A stretch of 64,000 nt of DNA from Weissella cibaria KACC 11862 (GCF_000193635.1 NZ_AEKT01000016.1:23510-87509); one strand, 5' to 3'. Numbered from the stretch's first letter, positions 1 through 8,786 are shown. Notes: generated by a model not told the origin, from the sequence alone. Translations and numbers: made by a program.

Positions 1-420
1 CGTCACGATGATGTAATACATATAGTAATCCGTTCCGTGCGTGACCAGATAGCCAAACTTAGGCCAGAATGCCGCCCATGAAAAATTGCCTGTGCCGATT
101 AAGTCACCGGCTAACAGAATAGCGGTCCAACTCACAAAGGGAATGCCAACGCCTAAATAACGTTTTTTCCAGAATGACCAGACATGTAGTTCCTTATGAT
201 AATGCTGTAGGAATAACACTAAGCCAGTAATGAACATAAAGCCCATCCGGGTAAAGTGTAGCGATAAGTGCGTCGCGTCCAGGAAATGATTTTCCCAAGA
301 CCCAACTCCCATATGGCCACCCATCATACTAGTAGTGTGATTTAACAACACACCCGTTATAAAAATCAATCGTAAGATATCCACCTCATATAGATAAGGT
401 CGTTTCTTTTTTTCTGCCAT
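1..420 (-). CDS. Acyltransferase family 3 membrane protein (partial)
   Basis: The first 140 codons are in the window; the 3' end is cut by the left edge. The protein begins MAEKKKRPYLYEVDILRLI and continues with a hydrophobic segment ending GVLLNH, which is the first helix and conserved His of the OafA/YrhL-like acyltransferase-3 family (D.LR then a downstream H). Further hydrophobic helices follow (RMGFMFITGLVLFL and YLGVGIPFVSWTAILLAG). Such enzymes move acyl groups onto sugars or wall polymers at the membrane. The start at 420 has AGGAAAG upstream and lies 4 bases after the ligase stop, so the two genes are one operon. The acceptor cannot be told. Confidence 0.82.
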   Translation of the reverse strand, partial: MAEKKKRPYLYEVDILRLIFITGVLLNHTTSMMGGHMGVGSWENHFLDATHLSLHFTRMGFMFITGLVLFLQHYHKELHVWSFWKKRYLGVGIPFVSWTAILLAGDLIGTGNFSWAAFWPKFGYLVTHGTDYYMYYIIVT

Positions 421-424
421 GCGC

Positions 425-1933
425 CTACTTTCCTATCGTCGCGGCTAGTTGTGGCCGAACCACCTTGCCAGTTGGGTTACGTGGATAATCCGCGACAAAG
501 AACACCTGCGTTGGTCGCGCCGGTTGTGACAACTGCGTGCTGGCATGTTCCAACAGTTTAGTTGTCATCTCAGCTTCAGTCAGGTCAGTTGCCGTTGGAA
601 TCACCACCGCCGTCACCGCTTCACCATACAATGCATCCGGCGTCCCAACTACTACCACGTCAGCCACAAAGTCGAGTTGTCGCAGGACTGCCTCAATCGC
701 AGCTGGCGCAACTTTTTCGCCACCACGACTAATGATATCTTTGATGCGACCAACAATTTTCAAGTACCCATCATCGTCAAAACGACCTAAATCACCCGTC
801 CGTAACCAACCATCATGAAATGCACTTGGCTTTGGATCAACATAATCTGTAATGACATGGTCCCCGCGCAATAGGATTTCACCAGTTTGATTTGGTACAT
901 TGGTCACCTGATTCTCCACCAATAAGGCAATCTCAGTTGCCACTGGTAAGCCAACTTTACCAGGCTTCGGGGCGTCAAATGGATTTAACGCAATTAGCGA
1001 AGCTGCCTCAGTCATCCCGTAACCCTCAATGACTGGAATACCGTATTGGTCTTGAAACGCAGCCAATTGTTCTGCCGGTAGTGAAAAGGATGCCGAACGA
1101 ACATATTTTAACTGCACGTCCGCTTGGCGACGCGCGAAGGCCGTCCGAGCGCGTTCATTTTGCTGCAACATCTGCACTATAGTTGGCACAATTGAGACCC
1201 ACGTGACTTGATGATCCGCCACAGCTTCCCAAAATTTGGAAGCCGAAAATTTTTCAGCAACGACCAGCTTGCCACCCGACAAACGCGTGCTCAGCATCGC
1301 AATCACTTGCGCATTGACGTGGAACATCGGCATCACCACCATTGTGGCATCCTGATTTGTTAAACGCTGTGAGGCAGCAATGTGGTGCGCAGAGTTCGCA
1401 AGTTGCGCGTGCGTTAACCCAACCCGCTTTGGCTTGCCAGTAGACCCTGAGGTGTTTAGAATAACGGCCGGACTGTCATCACTTAGCGTCATATCATCCT
1501 GAAACGATTCACCCTGCTGATAGCGATAAAAATAGACCGGTTGCTCATGAATTGCGAACGTCTGATCCAAAAAGTCCGGTTGCGTGGCAAGGGCTGGTCG
1601 AAAACTCTCCGCAAAGATGCCGGCTGTATAGTGATAATCTGCAAACTCATCGAGAATTTCACGCACCCCCGAAGTCGGTGCTACTGGATGCGCAATTGCG
1701 CCGATTTCCCATAAGGCTTGTTCCAAAATCGGGTACAGCCAATGATTGGCCAAGGCGATAAGGACGACATCCCCCGCACCGATTGCTTGCGCGACCAACG
1801 TCTGTTTCATTTGTTCGACCAGCGCAGTCACCTGCTGGCCGGTATATTGGCGTTCATCCGTCAACGAGACTAACATCACATCATCGGCATGCGCCGTCAA
1901 TTGTGCCTGCAAGTCCCTCGTTAAAACTGTCAT
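425..1933 (-). CDS. AMP-binding acyl-CoA synthetase-like ligase
   Basis: Class I adenylate-forming enzyme of 502 residues, full length for the family. Visible core motifs in order are the phosphate loop TSGSTGKPKRVGLTH (about 161-175), GYGMTEAA (about 305), GWLRTGDLG, the hinge GRIKDIISRGGEK and the C-terminal catalytic lysine in PRNPTGKVVR. It should activate a carboxylic acid as acyl-AMP and pass it to CoA or another thiol. The start at 1933 has GGGAG 6 bases upstream. It lies between an SsuA-like binding protein (15 bases upstream) and an acyltransferase (4 bases downstream), which suggests imported substrate is activated and transferred. The acid is unknown, and no carrier protein gene is visible. 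Confidence 0.85.
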   Translation of the reverse strand: MTVLTRDLQAQLTAHADDVMLVSLTDERQYTGQQVTALVEQMKQTLVAQAIGAGDVVLIALANHWLYPILEQALWEIGAIAHPVAPTSGVREILDEFADYHYTAGIFAESFRPALATQPDFLDQTFAIHEQPVYFYRYQQGESFQDDMTLSDDSPAVILNTSGSTGKPKRVGLTHAQLANSAHHIAASQRLTNQDATMVVMPMFHVNAQVIAMLSTRLSGGKLVVAEKFSASKFWEAVADHQVTWVSIVPTIVQMLQQNERARTAFARRQADVQLKYVRSASFSLPAEQLAAFQDQYGIPVIEGYGMTEAASLIALNPFDAPKPGKVGLPVATEIALLVENQVTNVPNQTGEILLRGDHVITDYVDPKPSAFHDGWLRTGDLGRFDDDGYLKIVGRIKDIISRGGEKVAPAAIEAVLRQLDFVADVVVVGTPDALYGEAVTAVVIPTATDLTEAEMTTKLLEHASTQLSQPARPTQVFFVADYPRNPTGKVVRPQLAATIGK

Positions 1934-1948
1934 CTCATGCTCCCTTCG

Positions 1949-2923
1949 TTATTCTGACACGTAAATCACATCATCACTGACGTTAATACGTTGCTTGATT
2001 AAATCATTTTCATAGAAAACATCGGCAATCGTCTGTTCTTCCTTTGCAATTGCCTTGGTCATCGGCGTTAATGTCCAATCGCGCCGATCAACCATTTTAG
2101 CGACAATCGTTTGCTTCATGCCCAATGCCTTCGTGAGCAATTTCGTCAACGCCTTGGGATGCTCATTTGCCCACGTCATATCTTCAGACAAGTATTTCAC
2201 GAGGTATTCGTTAACCGCTTCGTGCTTTTTTGCATACTGTTGCGTTGATAAGATGAAATCACGATTCTGCGATAAACCATCTCCGTTCGTTAACAATTTG
2301 GCTTGTTGCGTCACTTGACCTTGTGCCGTGTACGGATCCCATGTGACCCACGCGTCAACGTCACCCTTAGAGAAGGCAATCGCCGCGTCGGCCTGTTTCA
2401 TGTTAACCCACTCAATATCTGAAGCTGACATCCCCGCCTTCGACAGGGCTTGCAGCAACAAAAATTGTGAAGATGTACTTTGTGTGTACGCCACCTTTTT
2501 ACCTTGCAACGCCTTCACTGAATCAATGTCCGAATCCTTTTGTACCAGTATGCCTGACCCAGATGATCGACTCGCACCGGCTGCAATGTAGGCAATATCC
2601 GTACCGGATGCCGCGGCTGTCACTGGTGGCGTATCACCCGTCCGCGCGTAGTTAATGCTTCCCGCTGCCAGCGCTTGCATTTCAGATGCGCCATCTGCAA
2701 ATTCTTTAAAGACCACTCGATAACCAAGTTCCTTCATCTTCTTAACAAGCACGCCCCGCGACCGTGACACGTCAACTGGATCACCTTTTTGGTAACCAAT
2801 CGTCACCTTTTGCAACTTATCACGTGAACCGGTTGTCTGTTGGTAGCCGTAGTAAGTCCCACCTGCCCAGAAAAACAGGAGCACGACTAAAATTACTTTT
2901 TGCCATCGTTTTTTCATGTTCAT
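1949..2923 (-). CDS. SsuA/TauA-type ABC substrate-binding protein
   Basis: Extracytoplasmic binding protein of 324 residues in the aliphatic sulfonate/taurine/nitrate family. The N-terminus has one hydrophobic segment (VILVVLLFFWAGGTYYGY) and no lipobox cysteine, so it is probably held by an uncleaved membrane anchor, which is unusual for a Gram-positive binding protein. The body shows the family hallmarks VTIGYQKGDPV and ARTGDTPPV, and VDAWVTWDPY in the second lobe. It follows the ATPase gene by 8 bases in the same operon. AGGTGA precedes the first ATG; the second ATG at 2917 is a possible alternative start. The ligand cannot be read from sequence. Confidence 0.88.
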   Translation of the reverse strand: MNMKKRWQKVILVVLLFFWAGGTYYGYQQTTGSRDKLQKVTIGYQKGDPVDVSRSRGVLVKKMKELGYRVVFKEFADGASEMQALAAGSINYARTGDTPPVTAAASGTDIAYIAAGASRSSGSGILVQKDSDIDSVKALQGKKVAYTQSTSSQFLLLQALSKAGMSASDIEWVNMKQADAAIAFSKGDVDAWVTWDPYTAQGQVTQQAKLLTNGDGLSQNRDFILSTQQYAKKHEAVNEYLVKYLSEDMTWANEHPKALTKLLTKALGMKQTIVAKMVDRRDWTLTPMTKAIAKEEQTIADVFYENDLIKQRINVSDDVIYVSE

Positions 2924-2931
2924 GCCTCACC

Positions 2932-3645
2932 TTAATCTGACAGAATAAATTCTTGGACCTCATTTGCCACCGCTATCATGGCCATTTCATCAGTTTGATG
3001 ACGATGACCAGGGACGGTTAACCCAGTTGTGCCATGTTTAATGGCCACAATCCGATCCGCCATTTTTGCGGCTTCACGAACGTCGTGGGTAATTAAAATC
3101 GTGGTGAGATTTTCTTGATCCACAATGTCCGCAATCAGCTCTTGCATGCGTGAACGCGTTAAGGCATCCAGTGCCCCCAACGGCTCATCTAGCAACAGCA
3201 ATTTAGGCGACGCCATTAAAGCTCGTGCCAATGCAACCCGTTGCTTTTGCCCACCTGATAATTGATTAGGATAATAATTCGCAAAATCGTGGAGTTGGAC
3301 AAGGTCAAGCAACTCTTGGGCACGCACTTTTTCATTCATATCGCGTGACTTAAAGGACAAGTTTTCAAGGACCGTCATCCAAGGTAAGAGACGATCATCT
3401 TGAAACATTACCCGAGCAACTGTATTCAACCCGTTAATTGTTCGGCCATCCATCATTAGCTGACCCGTCGTGGCTGGTTCAAGACCCGCTATTAATCGGA
3501 GCAGCGTTGATTTACCACCACCCGATTCACCAACAAATGCCACAAACTCACCCGTTTTAATTGTTAAATTGACGTCATGTAACACCGTGTGTTGCTGATA
3601 GCTTTTCGTCACATCCGTGAGTTGTATTAAATCATCCGTTGCCAT
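2932..3645 (-). CDS. SsuB/TauB-type ABC transporter ATPase
   Basis: Nucleotide-binding subunit of 237 residues. Walker A is GESGGGKST (about 39-47), the Q-loop region is MFQDDRLLPW, the signature is LSGGQKQRVALARAL, Walker B is LLLLDEPLGALD and the H-loop is ILITHD. It energises uptake with the permease encoded immediately upstream: that gene's TAA stop shares its last A with this ATG (TAATG), so translation is coupled. Family members import sulfonates, taurine, nitrate or pyrimidine precursors; the neighbouring ligase and acyltransferase do not match a classical sulfonate desulfonation operon. Confidence 0.92.
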   Translation of the reverse strand: MATDDLIQLTDVTKSYQQHTVLHDVNLTIKTGEFVAFVGESGGGKSTLLRLIAGLEPATTGQLMMDGRTINGLNTVARVMFQDDRLLPWMTVLENLSFKSRDMNEKVRAQELLDLVQLHDFANYYPNQLSGGQKQRVALARALMASPKLLLLDEPLGALDALTRSRMQELIADIVDQENLTTILITHDVREAAKMADRIVAIKHGTTGLTVPGHRHQTDEMAMIAVANEVQEFILSD

Positions 3646-4433
3646 TAACGGCCTCCTTTACTAGCTTGCCAGTCTAACAAAATTGATTCCAATAATGCCG
3701 CGATCCAATCCGATACTTTTCCTAAAATGGCATAGATAATGATGGCTAAAAAGATGGTTGGCATGTCCAAAAATTGTTGGGCATTCGTTTCCATGTAACC
3801 AATACCGGAACTGGCCGAGATCGTTTCAGAAACAATCAACGTCGTCCACATCACCCCAAGCGCATACCGTAAGCCCATCAAGATAGTTGGCATTGCGCCA
3901 GGGAAAATCACTTTCGTAAACATCTGCCATTTCGTTAATCGATACGATTGCCCCATTTCAATTAACTTCGGGTCGATTGATTGAATACCATGCAAGGTAT
4001 TGATATAAATCGGGAACATGACGCCGATGGCAACCAGTGTGACTTTGGCTGGTTCGCCAATTCCAAACCAAATGATGATTAACGGAATCAATGCCAAGTG
4101 CGGAATGTTACGCACCATTTGGATAGTCGAGTTGAACAATGCGTGGCTGATGCGGGATAGACCATTCGCAACACCCAGCACAAAGCCAACCGCACCGCCG
4201 ATTAGCAATCCCATCGTGGCCCGGTATAACGAAATCCCCATATTTTGTTGTAGCGTGCCGGCTTGCCATAACGTCACCCCTTGTTCCAAGACCGCTAATG
4301 GGCTCGGCACATAGGTTGCGTCAATCCACTTGGCATCGACCGCTACCTGCCAAACAATAATCAATGCAATGGGAATTAACCACGGTAAAAGGTTTTCCGC
4401 CTGTCGTTTGTCCTGCTTATTTGATTTTTTCAC
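3645..4433 (-). CDS. SsuC/TauC-type ABC transporter permease
   Basis: Membrane subunit of 262 residues with about six helices and the binding-protein-dependent transport EAA loop (YRLTKWQMFTKVIFPGAMPT, about 165-185). The first gene of the importer-ligase-acyltransferase operon. It starts with GTG at 4433, preceded by AAGGAG with 8 bases spacing. Family members form the channel partnered with SsuB and SsuA. The region upstream holds a terminator and a structured stretch, described separately. Confidence 0.9.
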   Translation of the reverse strand: MKKSNKQDKRQAENLLPWLIPIALIIVWQVAVDAKWIDATYVPSPLAVLEQGVTLWQAGTLQQNMGISLYRATMGLLIGGAVGFVLGVANGLSRISHALFNSTIQMVRNIPHLALIPLIIIWFGIGEPAKVTLVAIGVMFPIYINTLHGIQSIDPKLIEMGQSYRLTKWQMFTKVIFPGAMPTILMGLRYALGVMWTTLIVSETISASSGIGYMETNAQQFLDMPTIFLAIIIYAILGKVSDWIAALLESILLDWQASKGGR

Positions 4434-4538
4434 AACAGTCGCTCCTTTAATTCAGAATTTTCAATTCAACTAATATAGCAATTCTCCCTTAATGAAAACT
4501 AAATGACAACAACGTGAATATTTTCATTTTCCTATAAC

Positions 4539-4568
4539 AAAAAGCCCGTTAGCTGTTTAGCTAACGGG
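4539..4568 (-). terminator. Intrinsic terminator downstream of folP
   Basis: On the minus strand a 10-bp perfect stem, CCCGTTAGCT and AGCTAACGGG with a 4-base loop, is followed by CTTTTTG. It is about 160 bases past the folP stop and about 105 bases before the permease start, so it most simply ends the folate transcript. An attenuator role for the transporter operon is possible but not shown. Confidence 0.75.
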
Positions 4569-4726
4569 TCTTTCGGATCCAGCCTGCTGGGCGACAGGCG
4601 ATCATTATTTAGAGAGAGTTATGAGTTGTCACTTTTGGTTTGTGTTGATTAGGTGTTCCCCCTGTCAACATGATTAACTATAGTGGTAGTTCCTTAAAGC
4701 AAGGCTAATGGTACCTAAAATGGGGC
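4569..4726 (-). other. Structured intergenic stretch of unknown role
   Basis: Between the folP stop and the terminator the minus strand can form two further hairpins: GTTGACAGG with CCTAATCAAC (about 4645-4672) and GATCGCCTG with CAGGCTGGATC (about 4575-4602). No motif of the TPP, SAM, T-box, cobalamin or THF riboswitches was recognised. It could be an extended folate 3' UTR, a small RNA or an unrecognised leader. Confidence 0.3.
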
Positions 4727-5560
4727 TTAAATGTGATCAATGGCTGCCAGCACCTGTAACATATCACGAGTTTGTTTGACATCATGCACTCGCAAAACGC
4801 GGGCACCACGGCCCATCATCGCTTGCGCTGCCACAAGTGATACCGTTGTGCGATGCTGTTTATCTAAACCGAGCAATTGCTTGGCCCATCCTTTATTCGA
4901 GACTGCAACCAAGATTGGCCGTCCTAGATCTTTCAGAACGTCGACGTGCTTCATAATCGCCAAATCATGCGCTAGTGCACTATCTTTGGCGTAACCAAGC
5001 CCCGGATCAAGTAAAATTCGATCCGCAGCAATACCGGCTGCCATTAATGTGTTCAAATTAGCCATTGCCCAGTCGCGGAGACCGGACCGCACGTCAGGGA
5101 CATGCGCTTGGCGGGGATTCCACATCGTCAGCAACCCGACCGTCGTTGTCGTCAAGAACGCCAATTTGCGTGGATCATCCGTAAAACCATTCACGTCATT
5201 AATCACATCAACACCAGCGTTCACCGCTGCGACCATCACCTCAAACTTATACGTATCAATCGCCACTAATGCCTGCGGTTGCGCCTGCTTAATCGCTGTA
5301 ATAATGGGTATCGTGCGTTCAATCTCCAGTTCAGGCGTCAATTCAAGTCCCTGCACTTGGAAGCCAGGTCGCGTTGTCTGACCACCCACTTCAACGATGT
5401 CGGCCCCATCCGCGTATAATTGCAACGCTCGCGCAACTGAGGCGGTCGCTGTGGCTACCTGGTCACCGTCGTAAAACGATTCCGGGCTGGTATTTAAAAT
5501 GCCAATAATTAGCCCTGCATCATCAGATAAACGCGTCGTGTTCACTTGCCAAATCGCCAT
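4727..5560 (-). CDS. folP: Dihydropteroate synthase
   Basis: Joins p-aminobenzoate to hydroxymethyl-dihydropterin diphosphate in folate synthesis. The 277-residue protein has the first family signature as GILNTSPESFYDGD (about 20-33), GADIVEVGGQTTRPG as the second, IDTYK, and NDVNGF around 140. Most homologues read TPDSF where this one reads SPESF, a mild divergence in the pterin-site loop. The gene overlaps the end of folC by 38 bases, and AAAGGGG lies 9 bases before the ATG. It is the last gene of the folate operon. Confidence 0.93.
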   Translation of the reverse strand: MAIWQVNTTRLSDDAGLIIGILNTSPESFYDGDQVATATASVARALQLYADGADIVEVGGQTTRPGFQVQGLELTPELEIERTIPIITAIKQAQPQALVAIDTYKFEVMVAAVNAGVDVINDVNGFTDDPRKLAFLTTTTVGLLTMWNPRQAHVPDVRSGLRDWAMANLNTLMAAGIAADRILLDPGLGYAKDSALAHDLAIMKHVDVLKDLGRPILVAVSNKGWAKQLLGLDKQHRTTVSLVAAQAMMGRGARVLRVHDVKQTRDMLQVLAAIDHI

Positions 5561-6770
5561 GTGTGATTACCCCTTTAATCGTATAGAACGAACCGGCAAC
5601 AACAATCCAATCCGTCGCTGTCGCTCGTTGTTTTGCCTGTGTCATTGCCTCACCCAACGTAGCAGTCTGTTGGGCGAAGTCAGCCGCCAACATTGCCCGT
5701 TGATTATCCGCCGTCACCCCAATTACTTGGCGCGCTAACGGTGTTAACGCTGCTTGAATTGCCGTGGTATCTTTATCGGCGAGCATCCCCAGAATCAAAA
5801 TAACGTGTCCCCGTAACCCCCAGCGATCCAATTCATTAGCTAACTGCTGAGCACCCGCTGGGTTATGCGCGCCGTCATAAATCACCTGTCCAGTCACCGT
5901 TAACCGACCAAATAACGTCGCTTGTGATAAGCCAAATTGCCGCTTTTCAGGTGTCGTTGGCAAGTCGAGTTGGGCTAAAATTTGCCAAACTAGCCGAACG
6001 TTTTCAGCCTGCATTTGTCCGCGTAAACCGAGTTCATAAGGCACCCCCGCAATTTGAAGTCGTAGTTGCGCTGGCGTATCTACTAAGATTTCGACCGGTA
6101 CATCAATTGCCTGCCAGGTTGCTTGGGCTTGCTGCGTAGCGTGTTGCAAAATAGCCGCAACGCGCGGTTCCTGTTGCGCGCTCACCACACGACTGTCTGG
6201 TTGAATAACCGCCGCTTTATTAGTCGCAATCGCTTCAAGCGTGTCGCCTAACCATTGCATGTGGTCCAAACTAATTGGCGTAACCGCAACCACGGCCGGC
6301 CGACTAATCACATGGGTGGCATCTTGTTTACCGCCCAAGCCCGCCTCAATAATTGCAACATCAACGTGGGCATCAGCAAAATAAAGCAAGGCCATAAACG
6401 TCCAATATTCAAAAGCTGATAATGTGGCTGGTTCCTCACCATGGGCCATTAAGACCGTGCGAATGTGTTCGTACCAATGGACCACTGCTGATTTTGACAT
6501 GTTGTGATGATTTAGTTGTACCTGTTCACGCGCATCAAACAAGGCGGGTGATGTAAACGTGCCAACTTGATACTCAGCCGCTTCTAGTATGCGAGCTGTC
6601 ATCTCAACAACCGATCCCTTGCCATTCGTTCCAACCACATGGACAATCCGAAGTTGCCGGTCTGGCTGACCCAACCATTTATTCACCTGGCGCAAAAAAT
6701 TCAAACGGCCCGCATCATCAACGCGCCAACCGCTGTCCATCAAGTTAAGTACTTCTTCATAGGTCCGCAT
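5523..6770 (-). CDS. folC: Bifunctional dihydrofolate/folylpolyglutamate synthase
   Basis: Mur-ligase-type enzyme of 415 residues that adds glutamate to dihydropteroate and extends the glutamyl tail of folates. The ATP-binding loop is HVVGTNGKGSV (about 43-54), followed by TFTSPAL, ISLDHMQWLGDT and the C-terminal-domain start YDGAHNPAGA. The ATG at 6770 directly abuts the folE stop (TAAATG), so translation is coupled. Placement between folE and folP supports the dihydrofolate-synthase function. Confidence 0.93.
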   Translation of the reverse strand: MRTYEEVLNLMDSGWRVDDAGRLNFLRQVNKWLGQPDRQLRIVHVVGTNGKGSVVEMTARILEAAEYQVGTFTSPALFDAREQVQLNHHNMSKSAVVHWYEHIRTVLMAHGEEPATLSAFEYWTFMALLYFADAHVDVAIIEAGLGGKQDATHVISRPAVVAVTPISLDHMQWLGDTLEAIATNKAAVIQPDSRVVSAQQEPRVAAILQHATQQAQATWQAIDVPVEILVDTPAQLRLQIAGVPYELGLRGQMQAENVRLVWQILAQLDLPTTPEKRQFGLSQATLFGRLTVTGQVIYDGAHNPAGAQQLANELDRWGLRGHVILILGMLADKDTTAIQAALTPLARQVIGVTADNQRAMLAADFAQQTATLGEAMTQAKQRATATDWIVVAGSFYTIKGVITHGDLASEHDAFI

Positions 6771-7325
6771 TTAGTGCACCTGTTGTTGAAATTCTTGGCG
6801 CAGCATGGCATCCGTCTTGAAAATTCCGCGCGTGACTTGAGTCGTCGTGGTTGTACCAGGCCGGTTAATGCCACGCATCTCCATGCACATATGCCGGGCC
6901 GAAATGTGTACCGCGACGCCTTCAGCTGACACAATGCGCGATAGCTCATCTGCAATCAATGTTGTTAGACCTTCTTGGACGCTTGGTCGACGGGCTGCCC
7001 AATCAACGAGGCGCGGAATTTTGCTCAACCCGATTACCTGCTGTTTTGGTTGGTAGGCAACCGTGACCGTCCCAAAGAATGGCAGCAAATGGTGCTCACA
7101 CATGCTATAAAACGGGATGTCGGCCACCACCACCATATCAGTATCTGTAGCTACCTCAAATAATTTGTAGTCAGTAAACGTGGTTTCACCGGTATGCGCA
7201 AAAATTTCAGCGTTGGCTTTCACGACTCGGGCGGGCGTTTCTATCAAACCTGGGCGGGTCGGATCATCTCCAATCGCCGTAAGTAGCCGACGCACATCTT
7301 CTTCACTCGTTTGCATGGTCTTCAA
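6771..7325 (-). CDS. folE: GTP cyclohydrolase I
   Basis: First enzyme of the pterin branch, converting GTP to dihydroneopterin triphosphate. The protein is 184 residues, normal length. Zinc-ligand and active-site motifs are visible: YSMCEHHLLPF (about 72-82), GLSKIPRLVDWAARRPSVQE and ISARHMCMEMRG. It overlaps the 3' end of folK by 23 bases and is followed without a gap by folC. Confidence 0.95.
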   Translation of the reverse strand: MKTMQTSEEDVRRLLTAIGDDPTRPGLIETPARVVKANAEIFAHTGETTFTDYKLFEVATDTDMVVVADIPFYSMCEHHLLPFFGTVTVAYQPKQQVIGLSKIPRLVDWAARRPSVQEGLTTLIADELSRIVSAEGVAVHISARHMCMEMRGINRPGTTTTTQVTRGIFKTDAMLRQEFQQQVH

Positions 7326-7800
7326 ACTCCCCTATTCTCATGACTTGTTTCGTATCCGTTGTCGCTGCAATTAAGTCGGTTACGGTCGCTACCCGTTCTG
7401 GTGTTGCCACTTCACGCAAGGGGGCCAAGACAAATAACCGATTAGCCATTTCCGGATGTGGCACCTGTAACGTGGTAGTGTTAATTACTGACTCGCCAAA
7501 CCATAAAATATCTAAATCAATTGTCCGAGGACCCCAATGAATTTGACGTTCCCGATTACCAGCCTGTTCAATTTCATGCAGGAGAGCTAACAACGCCGGC
7601 GCAGTCAAAGTCGTCTCCAACCGCACCGCAATATTCAAAAAATCATCCTGTTGTACTGGTCCAACCGGTTCAGTTTGATACAGGCCCGATACCACCACCT
7701 GGTTAACCGCGGGATGGGCCTTTAACAGGGTCACTGCAGTTTGTAAGTGCTGCTGGCGGTCGCCAAGATTACTACCGATACTCAGATATGCCGTAGTCAT
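7303..7800 (-). CDS. folK: 2-amino-4-hydroxy-6-hydroxymethyldihydropteridine pyrophosphokinase
   Basis: Transfers pyrophosphate from ATP to hydroxymethyl-dihydropterin. The 165-residue protein begins with the family pattern AYLSIGSNLGDR, then LYQTEPVGPVQQDDFLN and the signature WGPRTIDLDILWFG with its metal-binding DLD. It starts 3 bases after the folB stop and its end overlaps folE. Confidence 0.94.
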   Translation of the reverse strand: MTTAYLSIGSNLGDRQQHLQTAVTLLKAHPAVNQVVVSGLYQTEPVGPVQQDDFLNIAVRLETTLTAPALLALLHEIEQAGNRERQIHWGPRTIDLDILWFGESVINTTTLQVPHPEMANRLFVLAPLREVATPERVATVTDLIAATTDTKQVMRIGEFEDHANE

Positions 7801-7803
7801 GTG

Positions 7804-8166
7804 TTATTCCTCCGCCGTCGATACGGAAACGGTAAACGGGTCATAGATACCCGGCACCGGTAAGGCGTGCTTGGTAACCGCAACATCGACCTGCGTGGCT
7901 TGCGGAAATTCAGTTTGCAAGGTGCGCATGACTAACAATGCGACGGACTCGATTAAATCAAATTGATTCGTTGTCACAACGCGTTCGACAGTGCGATACA
8001 CCGCACTATAAGAAATCGTGGTTGCCAAGTCATCCCCGTGTACCAGGCGCTCAATGGGATAATGCACAACCACATCCACGCTCAACTGTTGCCCCAACTG
8101 TTTTTCTTCCGCATGCACGCCATTAAAGGTGTAAAACCGCATGTTTGGTAATTTTATCTTCCCCAT
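7804..8166 (-). CDS. folB: Dihydroneopterin aldolase
   Basis: Splits dihydroneopterin to hydroxymethyl-dihydropterin and glycolaldehyde. A 120-residue protein begins MGKIKLPNMRFYTFNGVHAE, with the conserved F.A/NGVH.EE segment, LSVDV, SYSAVY and FDLIESVA. The ATG at 8166 was chosen because GGGGAG lies 4 bases before it; a longer reading starts with TTG at 8181 and would bury that site. First gene of the folate operon. No pab genes are present here. Confidence 0.9.
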   Translation of the reverse strand: MGKIKLPNMRFYTFNGVHAEEKQLGQQLSVDVVVHYPIERLVHGDDLATTISYSAVYRTVERVVTTNQFDLIESVALLVMRTLQTEFPQATQVDVAVTKHALPVPGIYDPFTVSVSTAEE

Positions 8167-8239
8167 TATTCTCCCCGTCAAAAACTTTATTGTTATTTTT
8201 AGTAATTATTATTAATAATCATACTCGAAAATAGCTAAT

Positions 8240-8290
8240 AAAAAAACCACTGGCATAATAAACATCATCTGTTTACCATGCCAGCGGTTT
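8240..8290 (-). terminator. Intrinsic terminator of the 82-residue ORF
   Basis: On the minus strand AAACCGCTGGCAT and ATGCCAGTGGTTT form a long stem followed by seven T. It lies about 35 bases past the stop of the small gene at 8324. Confidence 0.85.
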
Positions 8291-8323
8291 TATGTCTCTT
8301 GCTGACTCTCTTATTCAATTTTG

Positions 8324-8572
8324 TTAACCCTGCACAACCTTTAAGTTATCTGGGTACACACCACCGTTTTCGTTGCGTTTCATGATCAACGCGGTGATGG
8401 CTTGCTTTAGATACTGTTCTGTATCATCGTTTACGGCGCGCCAAGTCGCAGAACCACCCATCGACTCAATGACAATATGGCCGGTATCTTCGTAAACATC
8501 TTGTCGCCCTTCGATGTAGTAATCGTAAACAATCACATTTTCATCTTCGTGCTGTTTGATGACTGTTAACAT
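8324..8572 (-). CDS. Hypothetical small protein
   Basis: An 82-residue acidic protein beginning MLTVIKQHEDENVIVYDYYI, not recognised. It has no signal peptide or membrane helix. It ends at its own terminator, and AAACGAGAGTG precedes the start, so it appears to be a single-gene unit. Confidence 0.65.
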   Translation of the reverse strand: MLTVIKQHEDENVIVYDYYIEGRQDVYEDTGHIVIESMGGSATWRAVNDDTEQYLKQAITALIMKRNENGGVYPDNLKVVQG

Positions 8573-8655
8573 ACCACTCTCGTTTCCAACTTCTCAACAG
8601 TTACTTATTATCCTTACAATTATAACGCGAGTAGCCTGATTAACACAAACGGCGG

Positions 8656-8786
8656 GAATTCAGTTCTATGTTGTTTGTCGTGCTACCGCACGAGGCATGG
8701 TGGTTGGGGTGTGACTCCGCCAAAGATTTACCTGGGCAAATCGCTCCGTCACACCCCAACCACCATGCCAGCAGCCGAGATCCACT
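8656..8786. repeat. Palindromic dispersed element, short copy
   Basis: Perfect 22-bp inverted arms GGCATGGTGGTTGGGGTGTG+AC at 8694-8715 and 8748-8769 enclose a 32-base centre that itself holds GATTT/AAATC. A small hairpin TCGTGCTACCGCACGA (8678-8693) abuts the left arm. A related, longer copy lies at 40735-40965. Neither copy carries a recognisable gene. Confidence 0.85.

Noticed and set aside
4569-4726. T-box, TPP or SAM riboswitch before the importer operon
   Set aside because: None of the diagnostic sequences is present; only hairpins and a terminator are seen.
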